NCBI GenBank assembly: GCA_963733265.1
Contig: CAVTCF010000002.1
Coordinates: forward strand, 434,001-498,000
Source: PALSA-1006 sp963733265
GTDB taxonomy: Bacteria; Pseudomonadota; Gammaproteobacteria; Burkholderiales; Gallionellaceae
Direction of reading: 5' to 3'
Length of the DNA: 64,000 nt
Shown here: positions 1 through 8,871 of the stretch, piece by piece
Numbering within the stretch: the stretch's first letter is position 1
How the letters are laid out: each line of letters opens with the position of its first letter
The notes under the pieces: model-generated
Databases searched by the model: none
The model's input: the letters and a program-made list of their open reading frames with translations, nothing else
What the model was told of the DNA's origin: nothing
Program-made: the position numbers and the translations under genes

Positions 1-485
1 CACTCATCGAGTTACTTGTTGTCTTGGTTGTCATGGGAATAGCGCTGGGAATTGTTGTTGTGCAACTCATGCCGGATGACCGCACCACACTGCGCGAAGA
101 GTCTGCCAGACTTGCCCTTCTGCTTGAAAATGCCGGGCTGGAGGCTCGCTCCAGCGGAAGATCAATGGCATGGTCTTCAGAAAATACGCGCTATTTATTC
201 TGGCGAAAAAATGATTATAACGATTGGGCGCGCATTCAGGACGATACACCATTCCGCCCTCGCATCCTCCCGGAAGGAATGCAAATCGGAGAAATTACCC
301 TGGATGATCAGTTGGTCAAGCCGGGAGAGCAACTCGCTTTGAGCGCTTCGGCCTACGCCTTACCTTTTCGCATCAAAATGAGCTTTGCTTCGGCGAACAC
401 CACTGTCATTGGTAAATCTAACGGCGAAGTAATTGTCCAGTCAGACGATAATCCAGATGGAAATTCACCCAGTGTATCGCGCTAA
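1..485 (+). CDS. gspH: GspH, type II secretion minor pseudopilin (5' end missing)
   Basis: Minor pseudopilin of the type II secretion pseudopilus, an inner-membrane/periplasmic piston. The reading frame is open from the first bases of the window and starts inside the prepilin methylation helix (TLIELLVVLVVMG), so the initiator and the leader-peptidase glycine lie upstream. An ATG at position 24 is internal to this helix and is not the true start. After the hydrophobic helix comes a periplasmic domain of about 130 residues rich in beta-strand-like sequence, as in GspH. It is followed immediately by gspI, gspJ and gspK in the usual H-I-J-K order, which supports H over the other pseudopilins. 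Confidence 0.88.
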   Translation, partial: LIELLVVLVVMGIALGIVVVQLMPDDRTTLREESARLALLLENAGLEARSSGRSMAWSSENTRYLFWRKNDYNDWARIQDDTPFRPRILPEGMQIGEITLDDQLVKPGEQLALSASAYALPFRIKMSFASANTTVIGKSNGEVIVQSDDNPDGNSPSVSR

Positions 486-867
486 ACAGATTGCCCGCAA
501 TACGGGTTTCACCCTATTGGAGACACTGGTTGCACTGGCTATTTTGGCCATTGCGCTTGCTGCGGTTTTGCGCGCTACCGGTGCAGCCACGAACCACGCG
601 GGGGATATGCGTGTACGATTACTGGCAGACTGGGTCGCACAAAATCATCTTGCCCTCCATGCGGCCCGTGGTGACTGGATTGCCGTTGGAACACAAAATG
701 GTGAAGAAACCCAGGCTGGCGTGCGTCTACTATGGACAGAAGACATCACTAGTACGCCGAACCCCGCGTTCCGTCGTATCGAAATCAGCGTAACCGATCC
801 GACTGAAATCGGAGATCATACGTTGCGGCGCTTAAGCGGATATCTGGTCCAGGTACCGCGCAAATGA
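457..867 (+). CDS. gspI: GspI, type II secretion minor pseudopilin
   Basis: Minor pseudopilin that nucleates the pseudopilus tip with GspJ and GspK. A short basic leader is followed by the type IV prepilin site GFTLLETLVALAILAIALA, where the conserved Glu is at +5 after cleavage, and then a compact C-terminal domain. Length is 136 residues from the ATG at 457, normal for GspI. A longer in-frame start exists at 433, but 457 gives the shorter leader typical of the family. Either start overlaps the end of gspH, which indicates translational coupling. The 3' end overlaps gspJ by 4 bases. Confidence 0.9.
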   Translation: MEIHPVYRAKQIARNTGFTLLETLVALAILAIALAAVLRATGAATNHAGDMRVRLLADWVAQNHLALHAARGDWIAVGTQNGEETQAGVRLLWTEDITSTPNPAFRRIEISVTDPTEIGDHTLRRLSGYLVQVPRK

Positions 868-1466
868 TGAACATTAAAACCAAAGGCTTTACCCTGATCG
901 AGCTACTGGTCGCACTGATGATCCTGACCTTCATTTCAATTGCCGGTTACAGCGGATTAAATGCAGTCTTGCAAACACGCGAACGTGTTGCCGAAGAAAC
1001 CAGAAAATGGCAACACCTCGCTTTTTTCTTTTCCCGTTTTGAGTTGGATATTGCCCAAACAGTGCACCGCCCCGTGCGTGACTCATCCGGCAATATTTCA
1101 CCGGAATGGGTTGGGCACAATGTGTTGGTTGGTGATAATGACGCCGAGCTCACTCTTACCTGTGCGGGTATGAACGATCAGGGAATCCAGATGCTGCCTC
1201 CGCAGCGGATCGCCTACCGGTTTGAGCGCGGTGCGATTGTCATGTTGCGCTGGACCGCTTTGGATCAGGCACCGGGTAGCAACCCCACGCGCAACACTTT
1301 ATTGGAGGGCGTCAGTGAATTTAATTTGCAATACTTGGATAGCAATAATATCTGGCAAGAAGTTTGGCCGCCTACCACTTCAATTGCAACAACGCCGTCA
1401 GCGGTACAAATGAATATCACGCTCAACAGCGGAGAAAAAATTTCACGGATATTTGCGCTGCAATGA
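864..1466 (+). CDS. gspJ: GspJ, type II secretion minor pseudopilin
   Basis: Third minor pseudopilin of the tip complex. The prepilin motif KGFTLIELLVALMILTF is at residues 7–23, followed by a soluble domain of about 170 residues, giving 200 residues in all, which is normal for GspJ. The start overlaps the gspI stop (ATGATGA) and its own stop overlaps the gspK start, so H-I-J-K is one tightly coupled transcript. Identity rests on the prepilin motif, the length and the position between gspI and gspK. Confidence 0.9.
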   Translation: MMNIKTKGFTLIELLVALMILTFISIAGYSGLNAVLQTRERVAEETRKWQHLAFFFSRFELDIAQTVHRPVRDSSGNISPEWVGHNVLVGDNDAELTLTCAGMNDQGIQMLPPQRIAYRFERGAIVMLRWTALDQAPGSNPTRNTLLEGVSEFNLQYLDSNNIWQEVWPPTTSIATTPSAVQMNITLNSGEKISRIFALQ

Positions 1467-2422
1467 AGAAAAGCAAACTGACAATATCGAACGCTGTTTT
1501 CCCAATCATCAGGAAAAAGCAACGAGGTGTCGCTATAATTCTAGTGATGCTGATTGTCGCATTGGCAACCACTCTCGCAGTCTATTTAACCCAGCAACAA
1601 AACCTATGGCAGCGACAAGTTGAAACACAGTTTGATCATACTCAGGCACGACGCCTGGGAATTGCAGGTATTGATTGGGCGAGAGCAGTTTTGGCGGATG
1701 ATGCCATAACAAGTTCAACAGACTATGAAACTGAAATGTGGACATTGCGACTGCCCTCTATGCCGGTGGAAAACGGCGAAGTTATTGGAATCATAGAAGA
1801 TCGCCAGGGCTTATTTAATCTAAACAATATCGTTCGCAACGGAGTCAGCAGTGCGCCCGATATTGCCAAATTTCAGCGATTACTTTCTTTTCTCAATATG
1901 CCCGCAGAATTGGCCGTCGCGCTTGCCGACTGGATGGATGCAGACAGTCAAGTTCAACCAGGCGGCGGCGCAGAAGATGCGTATTACCTATCTCTTCCGA
2001 CGCCTTATCGGGCTGCAAATCGTCCGCTGGAAGAATTGGGGGAGTTGGCACGAGTAAAAGGATTTGATAGCGAAGCTATCGCCAGACTAAAACCTTTTGT
2101 CTCCGTACTGCCCACGGTTGGGCCAATTAATGTCAACTTCGCTCCTGCTGAAGTACTTGCGTCCGTTGCTGTAAACATGTCTTTATCAGAAGCGCGCATG
2201 ATGGTATTGCAGCGGCGTGGCAATCCATTTAAAGATATTGCCGACTTCAGACAGCGTCTGCCCGACAACTCGATTGTTATTTCGGATTTGGACATCTCGG
2301 TCAGCAGTTTTTTCTTTTGGGTCACAGGACGTGCATCCGTGAATAATTCGCAGGTCGTCACACAGGCTTTACTGCAACGCTCGCAAGGATGGCCAACGGT
2401 TGTTTGGCAAAATATTCAGTAA
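1463..2422 (+). CDS. gspK: GspK, type II secretion tip pseudopilin
   Basis: Large minor pseudopilin that caps the pseudopilus. The ATG at 1463 forms an ATGA overlap with the gspJ stop and gives a 319-residue protein. Basic leader, then RGVAIILVMLIVALATTLAVYL, which lacks the usual Glu at +5, a known hallmark of GspK that fits its tip position. The downstream region has the GspK signature 'DRQGLFNLNN' and a helix-hairpin-helix-like segment near the C-terminus (NVNFAPAEVL, then MMVLQRRGNPFKDIADF). It is the last gene before the cluster is interrupted; gspL resumes 4.7 kb downstream. Confidence 0.93.
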   Translation: MKKSKLTISNAVFPIIRKKQRGVAIILVMLIVALATTLAVYLTQQQNLWQRQVETQFDHTQARRLGIAGIDWARAVLADDAITSSTDYETEMWTLRLPSMPVENGEVIGIIEDRQGLFNLNNIVRNGVSSAPDIAKFQRLLSFLNMPAELAVALADWMDADSQVQPGGGAEDAYYLSLPTPYRAANRPLEELGELARVKGFDSEAIARLKPFVSVLPTVGPINVNFAPAEVLASVAVNMSLSEARMMVLQRRGNPFKDIADFRQRLPDNSIVISDLDISVSSFFFWVTGRASVNNSQVVTQALLQRSQGWPTVVWQNIQ

Positions 2423-2423
2423 A

Positions 2424-2846
2424 TTAACGTTCAGTACAAGACCCAACCTTGCGGGCTTCCAGATCACCATTCATTTTGAAATCACCGCCAGACAACTTCT
2501 GGTCGCCTCCGAGCGATATGGTATAGCGCATGGCAAAATTGTTGCCCATCAATTTGGCCTCGCCTGTCACTTTCATTGAAGCCAAGTCTGCTGGCATTCC
2601 CGGAATCTTGCAGGTCATTGCAAATGTCATTGCCGAGGCATCACCGTTTTTTTGATCCATAGTGCAACTGCCAAGTCCTTCGAGCATCTTTGAGGGATCA
2701 GCTCCACCGGTGGGGAAGCAGGTTTTTTGGGTAAATGGTTGCGCGCTTCCGTCCGGTCCAACCGACGTTGAGTTAACTTCCCAGAGATCACCTGCGAATG
2801 CAGGGTTGGCTAGTAATATAAAAAGCAGCAAGGATATTTTATTCAT
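2424..2846 (-). CDS. DUF3617 family periplasmic protein
   Basis: A 140-residue exported protein of unknown function. The start is set at the ATG at 2844–2846 because it gives a clean signal peptide (MNKISLLLFILLANPAFA) directly before the mature GDLWEV start. The upstream open frame lacks any such feature. The mature part has DUF3617 traits: an early W-E-V strand, conserved cysteines (KTCF, GSCTMDQ, MTCKIPG, VGSC) that could form two disulfides, and a GDL-type ending. It is convergent with gspK, with one base between the two stops, and sits inside the interrupted gsp locus. No role in secretion can be inferred from that alone. Confidence 0.75.
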   Translation of the reverse strand: MNKISLLLFILLANPAFAGDLWEVNSTSVGPDGSAQPFTQKTCFPTGGADPSKMLEGLGSCTMDQKNGDASAMTFAMTCKIPGMPADLASMKVTGEAKLMGNNFAMRYTISLGGDQKLSGGDFKMNGDLEARKVGSCTER

Positions 2847-3142
2847 GACTTGTACTCGAAAAAGTTTGGTATGAAGTTCAATCTGGATAAGTGAAATGCG
2901 GTAAAAGAATGTAAAACTATAAGCATTGCAAAAATCTCTCCTTAAAATAAGTGACATGCTTATATTTAATCTCGCAGTAGGTGAATGAAGTAAAATTGGG
3001 ATATAAGTTACATAATGATCAGATGCAACTTTAACCAATTCAAACTGTCGAAGCAAAAGTATCTGTCGCAGAGGTTTTTTTGAGTGGTCAAATAGAATCA
3101 TTCAAATCTTTTTTGTAAATCTTTAAGCATGAGGTACACAAA

Positions 3143-3286
3143 ATGAAAAATAAACGCTTGGCTAGTTTTATCATTCTGCTAGTGACTATATCTACGCTGT
3201 CGGGTTGTTTCTGGCCCCGCTATGACGAGCGTGGAGGGCATCGGGGTGAAGGAGAACACCACAGTGCAGAAGGAGAACGCCGCTAA
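3143..3286 (+). CDS. Small predicted lipoprotein (47 aa)
   Basis: A short gene that could be missed by length cut-offs. The product begins MKNKRLASFIILLVTI and has a lipobox LSGC at residues 19–22, then a very short charged mature peptide rich in Arg, His, Glu and Gly (ERGGHRGEGEHHSAEGERR). A purine-rich stretch (GAGG) lies about 10 bases before the ATG. The composition resembles the tiny lipoproteins often seen in proteobacteria. Function unknown. It precedes another lipoprotein gene by about 50 bases in the same direction, so the two may be co-transcribed. Confidence 0.6.
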   Translation: MKNKRLASFIILLVTISTLSGCFWPRYDERGGHRGEGEHHSAEGERR

Positions 3287-3339
3287 TCGATCAGAAGCAT
3301 TCCATTCGTCAAAGGGATGGAAAACCCAAGGAGACTGAT

Positions 3340-3753
3340 ATGACTTCAAATTTTAAAACAATATGCGCCGGTATCGCTGCGACCTTGCTAGTGGCGGGCT
3401 GTGCGAGCCAACCTATCCCGTTTCAACTGATTGATTCAGAGTCAGGCATCAATACGGGTACAATCTTTCCGGATGGACAACGAATTGAAGCCATAATTGA
3501 AGGTCAGTCATATAAAGGTTTTTATATTGTTGCCAGTCAGGTGGCCTATTCAGAAACCTTTGGCGGGTGGCGTTATGGCCCGCATGATACGGTAACGACT
3601 TCCTCATCGAATTCGGGACGAGCGCAATTAACATCTGACAAAGGACAACATTTAAGTTGCGAGTTTCTTTTCGAATCCAAACGCGCAATTGGTGCATGCC
3701 GATCTCCTGCCGGCAAGGTATTTCAATTAACGGCTGACGGGATACCGCACTAA
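3340..3753 (+). CDS. Predicted lipoprotein, unknown function
   Basis: A 137-residue protein with a lipoprotein signal peptide (MTSNFKTICAGIAATLLVAGC, lipobox VAGC) and a mature domain with no family I can name. The mature part is beta-rich, contains WRYGPHD near the centre and two late cysteines (LSCEF, GACRSP). A good Shine-Dalgarno (AAGGAGA) precedes the ATG by 8 bases. Probably anchored to the outer membrane. The neighbouring ABC transporter starts 170 bases downstream, and nothing links the two functionally. Confidence 0.7.
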   Translation: MTSNFKTICAGIAATLLVAGCASQPIPFQLIDSESGINTGTIFPDGQRIEAIIEGQSYKGFYIVASQVAYSETFGGWRYGPHDTVTTSSSNSGRAQLTSDKGQHLSCEFLFESKRAIGACRSPAGKVFQLTADGIPH

Positions 3754-3844
3754 TCTGCTACTCTTCATATGGTTTTGGTATGGTGTGCTCTGAAATAAAC
3801 GCTGTTCAGGGCAACCATCTACTCATTGAGCGATGAAATATTCC

Positions 3845-3856
3845 ATACTCGAGTAT
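3845..3856. promoter_or_regulatory. 12-bp perfect palindrome upstream of the ABC transporter
   Basis: ATACTCGAGTAT is a perfect palindrome about 70 bases before the permease start, followed by TATATACTCC. A half-related sequence (CCGAGTATATAT) lies downstream of gspN near 9669–9680. It could be an operator for the transporter operon, but no regulator gene is adjacent, so this is only a candidate site. Confidence 0.3.
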
Positions 3857-3925
3857 ATACTCCTGCGCGATTAAACTGGCTCTTCCTTGTGAGTTGTAAA
3901 AAAGAAAAGAAATAACGCGACCACC

Positions 3926-5656
3926 ATGAGTAAAAACAAGCTATTTTTCTCCCGGCAAATCATTGAAGCAGGAGGCAACCGGTGGGATTTGGCATTGTTG
4001 CCCATCGTGCTGGCGCTGCTGGTTTTACTGGCTTATGGTGGCGGGCAGATGGCGCGTCCCTACCAACTCGGTGAAACGCTGACAATATCGCTTGATCCGC
4101 TCTATTTACCTTATTACCTGCTGCGCACCACGATGCGCATGTTCATTGCACTCGCAGCGTCAATCGTATTTAGTTGCCTATTTGCCGTTATTGCAACCAA
4201 ATATCGCGCAGCCGAAAAAGTGATGGTGCCGATTTTGGATATTCTTCAGTCGATTCCTGTTCTGGGATTTTTGTCCATTACCGTGACCGGTTTCATTGCC
4301 TTGTTTCCGGGTAATTTGCTTGGTGTTGAGTGTGCCGCAATTTTCGCCATTTTCACCTCCCAAGCCTGGAATATGGCCTTCAGTGTTTATCAGGGATTTC
4401 GAACGGTACCCGCAGAACTCAGTGAGGCTGCGAGCGTATTTAAACTTTCAAGTTGGCATCGATTCTGGCGCTTACAATTGCCCTTTGCCACACCCGGGTT
4501 GCTGTGGAACATGATGATGTCCATGTCCGGTGGCTGGTTCTTTGTCGTTGCGTCGGAAGCGATCTCGGTTTCCAACCAGAATATCAAATTGCCCGGCATT
4601 GGCTCCTATATCGCCTTGGCAATCGAACAGCGCGACCTTCATGCTATCGGGTGGGCAATTGGCACAATGTTGATTGCGGTCATTCTGTATGATCAATTTT
4701 TCTTCAGGCCGCTGTTAGCCTGGGCGGATAAATTTCGTTTTGAGGAAACCGGGGGGCAAACGGCGCAAGATTCCTGGTTGCTTGCCTGGCTGCATCGCAC
4801 AGAACGTACTCAAGCGATTGTGGCTAAATTTGGCAAGTTGCTGGATCGATCTTTTGTTATGTTCCGATTGCGTAAAGACGGCACCTCCATTCATTCTCGC
4901 CCCAAGGTTTATTCAGCACTTCCAATGCGCATCTGGGATGCGGTTATAGCCGCTATCGTTTTTTATTCCTTGTGGACACTCATTCGCTTTGTTCATAATG
5001 AAGTGGGCTGGGGCGAAGTCGGACATGTTTTTGTACTGGGGTTTTACACTTTATCCCGGGTAATTATCCTGATTGCGCTTGCCTCTCTCGTATGGATTCC
5101 AGTTGGGGTATGGATAGGAATGAATCCGAGACTGAGTGAACGCGCTCAGGCAACCATACAATTTCTTGCGGCTTTTCCGGCAAACTTGATGTTTCCCATT
5201 GCTGTCTTTTTACTCGTGCGGTTTAGTTTAAATCCGGATATCTGGTTATCCCCGCTCATGATTCTGGGAACGCAATGGTACATCTTGTTCAATGTCATTG
5301 CCGGTGCTTCAACCGTCCCGACTGAGCTTCGCTATGCCGCGCAAAATTTTGGACTAAAGGGGTGGCTCAAATGGCGGCGCTATTTATTGCCCGCAATTTT
5401 TCCAAGTTTTGTCACCGGTGCCATTACCGCATCGGGTGGATCGTGGAACGCCAGTATCGTAGCTGAATATGTAACTTGGGGTGACACCACCCTAAAAGCA
5501 AATGGACTCGGAAGTTACATTGCCGAGATGACTGCAATTGGTGACTTCCCCAGAATTGCCCTGGGCATAGGCGTCATGTGTGTATTCGTGATGGCATGCA
5601 ATCAATTCATCTGGCGAAAGCTGTATCAAATGTCCGAAAGTCGTCTGCATTTTTAA
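3926..5656 (+). CDS. NitT/TauT-type ABC transporter, fused double permease
   Basis: A 576-residue inner-membrane protein made of two tandem BPD_transp_1 permease domains (about residues 60–260 and 360–560) joined by a cytoplasmic linker of about 80 residues. Each half carries a version of the EAA loop that docks the ATPase (SEAASVFKLSSWHRFWRLQLPFA in the first; RYAAQNFGLKGWLKWRRYLLPA in the second). Such fused permeases belong to the nitrate/sulfonate/taurine-like class and act as a single-chain heterodimer. It is paired with the ATPase gene 9 bases downstream. No substrate-binding protein is nearby, so the substrate cannot be deduced and a binding protein must be encoded elsewhere, if one is used. 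Confidence 0.85.
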   Translation: MSKNKLFFSRQIIEAGGNRWDLALLPIVLALLVLLAYGGGQMARPYQLGETLTISLDPLYLPYYLLRTTMRMFIALAASIVFSCLFAVIATKYRAAEKVMVPILDILQSIPVLGFLSITVTGFIALFPGNLLGVECAAIFAIFTSQAWNMAFSVYQGFRTVPAELSEAASVFKLSSWHRFWRLQLPFATPGLLWNMMMSMSGGWFFVVASEAISVSNQNIKLPGIGSYIALAIEQRDLHAIGWAIGTMLIAVILYDQFFFRPLLAWADKFRFEETGGQTAQDSWLLAWLHRTERTQAIVAKFGKLLDRSFVMFRLRKDGTSIHSRPKVYSALPMRIWDAVIAAIVFYSLWTLIRFVHNEVGWGEVGHVFVLGFYTLSRVIILIALASLVWIPVGVWIGMNPRLSERAQATIQFLAAFPANLMFPIAVFLLVRFSLNPDIWLSPLMILGTQWYILFNVIAGASTVPTELRYAAQNFGLKGWLKWRRYLLPAIFPSFVTGAITASGGSWNASIVAEYVTWGDTTLKANGLGSYIAEMTAIGDFPRIALGIGVMCVFVMACNQFIWRKLYQMSESRLHF

Positions 5657-5665
5657 AGGCTAAAC

Positions 5666-6976
5666 ATGACCACTCCTATTGTCGAACTTCAATCTGTGGG
5701 TAAAACTTTCCGTTCGGCGGATGGCAAAGACCGCTCTGTGCTGGAAGAAGTTAACTTCACTTTGAACGAGGGTGAGATCGTGTCATTACTCGGCAAGTCC
5801 GGATCGGGAAAATCGACCATGTTGCGCATTATGGCGGGCTTAATTCCAGCCGACAGCGGATCTGTTTTATATCGCGGGTTTCCTCTTTTTGGTCCTGCCG
5901 ACGGCATCAGTATGGTATTTCAATCATTCGCACTTTTCCCGTGGCTCACGGTACAAAAAAATGTGGAACTGGGACTGGAAGCGAAAGGCATTCCCGCAAA
6001 AGATCGGGCTGAAAAAGCAGAAGCCGCTATTGAACTGATTGGCCTATCCGGCTTTGAAGGTGCGTTACCGCGAGAGTTGTCTGGCGGCATGCGCCAGCGG
6101 GTCGGTATTGCGCGTGCTTTGGTTATGGAACCCGAGGTACTCTTGATGGACGAAGCCTTCTCGGCGCTCGATGTGCTGACCGGAGAACGCTTGCGTGAAG
6201 ACATTTTGGATCTGTGGGAAAGCGGAAAGATTCCCACCAAAGCAATCCTAGTTGTTTCGCACAATATCGAAGAAGCGGTCATGATGTCTGATCGTGTCCT
6301 GGTCTTTGCCAGCGACCCGGGCCGTGTGCGCGACGAATTGCAAGTAACGCTTTCCCGTCCGCGAAGCGTGGAAAGTTCGGAAGTCCGCGAACTTGTCGAC
6401 AAGGTCTACGGGCTAATGACTGCCGGTAGTACCCGTGTCGGACGTGTTACGGGCAAGGAAATCAAATTGCAACTGGGTGACCGGTTACCCGAAGCAGAAA
6501 TTGCGCGCATGGAAGGCATATTGGAACTGCTCGTATATGAGCCTTTCTTTGGCCGGGCAGACTTACCCAAGCTGGCGGAGGTATCAGAATTCAGTGATGA
6601 AGAACTTCTCGCAGTATCCAGTGCCCTCACATTACTTGGGTTCGTTCATCTAGAACATGGCGACATCATTATCAATCCGCTTGGCGAACAATACGTGCAA
6701 GCCAGCAATCCTGTCAGGCAGGAAATTTTTGGCAAGCAACTGTTGGAGCATGTCCCTTTAATCGCCTATATCCGCCAAGGCTTGGTAAAGGACCCCTCCG
6801 GCGACTTGCACGAGGATATGTTTATCCGCCTGCTTCGATTTACACTCAGTGAAGGCGACGCTTTGTCTGCATTGCGGGTAGCTATCGAGTGGGGGCGTTA
6901 TGGCGACCTGTTTGAGTATGACTTCAATACCGGTATCCTAAACATACCCAAAAATGAAGATGCCGATTCTGCCTAA
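5666..6976 (+). CDS. ABC transporter ATP-binding protein with AAA-associated C-terminal domain
   Basis: A 436-residue ATPase for the preceding permease. Residues about 5–235 form a NitT/TauT-type ABC domain: Walker A GKSGSGKST, Q-loop MVFQSFALFPW, signature LSGGMRQRVGIARAL, Walker B VLLMDEAFSALD, H-loop VVSHNIEEA. The roughly 150-residue C-terminal extension matches the AAA-associated C-terminal domain type, a regulatory appendage. It is co-transcribed with the permease (9-base gap). The operon sits between gspK and gspL, an unusual place that suggests insertion into the secretion cluster rather than a functional link. Confidence 0.87.
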   Translation: MTTPIVELQSVGKTFRSADGKDRSVLEEVNFTLNEGEIVSLLGKSGSGKSTMLRIMAGLIPADSGSVLYRGFPLFGPADGISMVFQSFALFPWLTVQKNVELGLEAKGIPAKDRAEKAEAAIELIGLSGFEGALPRELSGGMRQRVGIARALVMEPEVLLMDEAFSALDVLTGERLREDILDLWESGKIPTKAILVVSHNIEEAVMMSDRVLVFASDPGRVRDELQVTLSRPRSVESSEVRELVDKVYGLMTAGSTRVGRVTGKEIKLQLGDRLPEAEIARMEGILELLVYEPFFGRADLPKLAEVSEFSDEELLAVSSALTLLGFVHLEHGDIIINPLGEQYVQASNPVRQEIFGKQLLEHVPLIAYIRQGLVKDPSGDLHEDMFIRLLRFTLSEGDALSALRVAIEWGRYGDLFEYDFNTGILNIPKNEDADSA

Positions 6977-7133
6977 ACCCTCTGCGCGCAAGTGCGATGT
7001 TAAAATACTATTAGGATTAATCCGTAGATTTCAGGATAGAATCCGCCATTCAAAAGGTTTGCACCATATTGATGATGACGTTTAGACAGCGAAATAACAA
7101 TCCTCTTCACCCATCCGGCGAGACTAACAAGCG

Positions 7134-8357
7134 ATGAAGCTGCGCATCTTATTTTCTGCCGCATGGCATGACAGTTCCTCACCCTGCCCTTGGGCACTGT
7201 GCGATGAATCCGGCATCGTCATTCAATCGGGGATATCAACCCTGGATTCTGTACCCAAGGCCGATGATTACATCGCCATCATTTCATCTTCGAGTCTGAT
7301 GTGCGTAAACGTTCAGATGCCCGCACAATCGCGGCGGCGCTGGGAAGCAGCACTGCCATTTGTGGCGGAGGAATATACACTGACCGATCCGGAAGAGAAT
7401 CACGTAGTACCGGGCGCGATACTAAAAAACGGACAACGCTCTTTATTCATCGTAGATAAAAAATGGCTGCAATCCATCCTGGCAGCCTGCCAAGCTGCAA
7501 ATATCAACTTGCGCCGGGCTGTGCCGGAAATGCTGCTGCCTGCCTTGCCGCCCGACACTTGGGTAATCGTATGGGACGGTGTAAAAGGCTTTTTACGCAC
7601 AGGGCTAACATCCGGCATTGCCTTGGATCAAGGAAGCGAACTACAGCCCCCAATCGCGTTTACGTTAAGCTTGAATGCGTCACTTCCGGTGCCACCCCGA
7701 AGCATACAATTTCGATTTCCTGTTGACGCAACTTCACTTCCTCTTCCAAAATGGCCTAACCTTGCGGCAAGTCCTACCCCGGGTGCGCAATGGGATTGGC
7801 GCACAGAACCGATCCAGAGCGATACATTGAATCTACTTTGGGGTGAGCTCGCCCCTAAAACAAGACTGCGTGAATGGCTCCCCAAATTACGGCCTGTCGC
7901 ACTTATTTTGCTTGCCGCGATTCTCATCGAGACTCTGGGCACCAATATCGAGTGGGGCATACTCAACCATAAGAAAAACAGGGTCACACAACAAATTGAA
8001 CGCACCTTTCTCAAGACATTTGGTGAAACCAGTGTCGTGGTAAATCCGCCATTACAAATGCAACGCAACATCGCAGCGTTGCGCCACACAGCAGGTCTAC
8101 CCGACGATGCCGATTTCCTTTCCCTTCTCGATCAGGCATCAGGCTCGCTCTCAACACTGCCGACAGGTAGCGTTACCGGACTACATTACGAATCCGGCAG
8201 GTTGGATGTGGACTTAAAACTGCGCAACGATGCCGAAGTTTTAAATTTGCAAAAGCATCTACAGAGCAAAGGACTGGGCATTCGATCAAGTGACATTCGC
8301 AAAACCGGGACGGGTGTCGAAACTCGTTTGGCGATCCTGAACGAGGGGGCTCAATGA
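7134..8357 (+). CDS. gspL: GspL, type II secretion inner-membrane platform protein
   Basis: A 407-residue bitopic protein that links the GspE ATPase to the inner-membrane platform. The N-terminal ~230 residues form the cytoplasmic actin-like domain. One transmembrane helix follows (about 246–264, LRPVALILLAAILIETLGT), then a periplasmic ferredoxin-like domain that pairs with GspM. The stop overlaps the gspM start (ATGA). It restarts the gsp cluster after the 4.7-kb interruption, so it probably needs its own promoter in the 157-base gap upstream, where I see no clear sigma-70 pair. Confidence 0.9.
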   Translation: MKLRILFSAAWHDSSSPCPWALCDESGIVIQSGISTLDSVPKADDYIAIISSSSLMCVNVQMPAQSRRRWEAALPFVAEEYTLTDPEENHVVPGAILKNGQRSLFIVDKKWLQSILAACQAANINLRRAVPEMLLPALPPDTWVIVWDGVKGFLRTGLTSGIALDQGSELQPPIAFTLSLNASLPVPPRSIQFRFPVDATSLPLPKWPNLAASPTPGAQWDWRTEPIQSDTLNLLWGELAPKTRLREWLPKLRPVALILLAAILIETLGTNIEWGILNHKKNRVTQQIERTFLKTFGETSVVVNPPLQMQRNIAALRHTAGLPDDADFLSLLDQASGSLSTLPTGSVTGLHYESGRLDVDLKLRNDAEVLNLQKHLQSKGLGIRSSDIRKTGTGVETRLAILNEGAQ

Positions 8358-8866
8358 AAACACGCTTGCAAGAATTGCGTTCCAGGTATTGGAATAATCG
8401 GCCTGCCCATGAACGACGGATAATCGCCATAGCATTTATGCTACTGCTTCCCATCGTTTATTATTTCTTGTTGTGGCAACCCGCGCATCGCGCTGTTGCC
8501 AAACTTCACAACACCTTGCCAACTTTGCAGGCGCAGGCCATTAAGATGCAGGAACAGGCATTGGAAGTTGACGCGCTACGCCATCGGCCGGAAATAGCCT
8601 CGCTTGATGCAGCAGCACTCAAATCCAGCATTGCAGATTCCGCCTCACGCCACCAATTGAGCACCTTCGTTTCCTCGCTGGAAATGCAAGAACCTGCCGG
8701 GGTGCGCATCACCTGTGAGGCAGTCTCTTTCGCGCTATGGATAAACTGGTTGCATGTACTGGAACAAGAGCAACATATCCGCGCAGCGGCAATCTCGATT
8801 TCCCCTTTGCCGCAGCCCGGACAAGTAAAGATAAGCGCCACGTTAACCAATGGAAATTCCCTGTAG
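8354..8866 (+). CDS. gspM: GspM, type II secretion inner-membrane protein
   Basis: A 170-residue partner of GspL. It has a short cytoplasmic N-terminus, one transmembrane helix (about residues 25–42, IIAIAFMLLLPIVYYFLLW), a coiled-coil-prone segment and a small periplasmic ferredoxin-like domain. The motif RRIIAIAF-x-LLLP is typical of GspM. It overlaps gspL by 4 bases and is followed by gspN after 5 bases, confirming a coupled L-M-N transcript. Confidence 0.88.
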   Translation: MKTRLQELRSRYWNNRPAHERRIIAIAFMLLLPIVYYFLLWQPAHRAVAKLHNTLPTLQAQAIKMQEQALEVDALRHRPEIASLDAAALKSSIADSASRHQLSTFVSSLEMQEPAGVRITCEAVSFALWINWLHVLEQEQHIRAAAISISPLPQPGQVKISATLTNGNSL

Positions 8867-8871
8867 TCATT

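Noticed and set aside
2847..3101. N-terminal extension of the DUF3617 protein
   Set aside because: The open frame continues upstream, but the signal peptide begins at the ATG at 2844–2846 and the extension has no feature.
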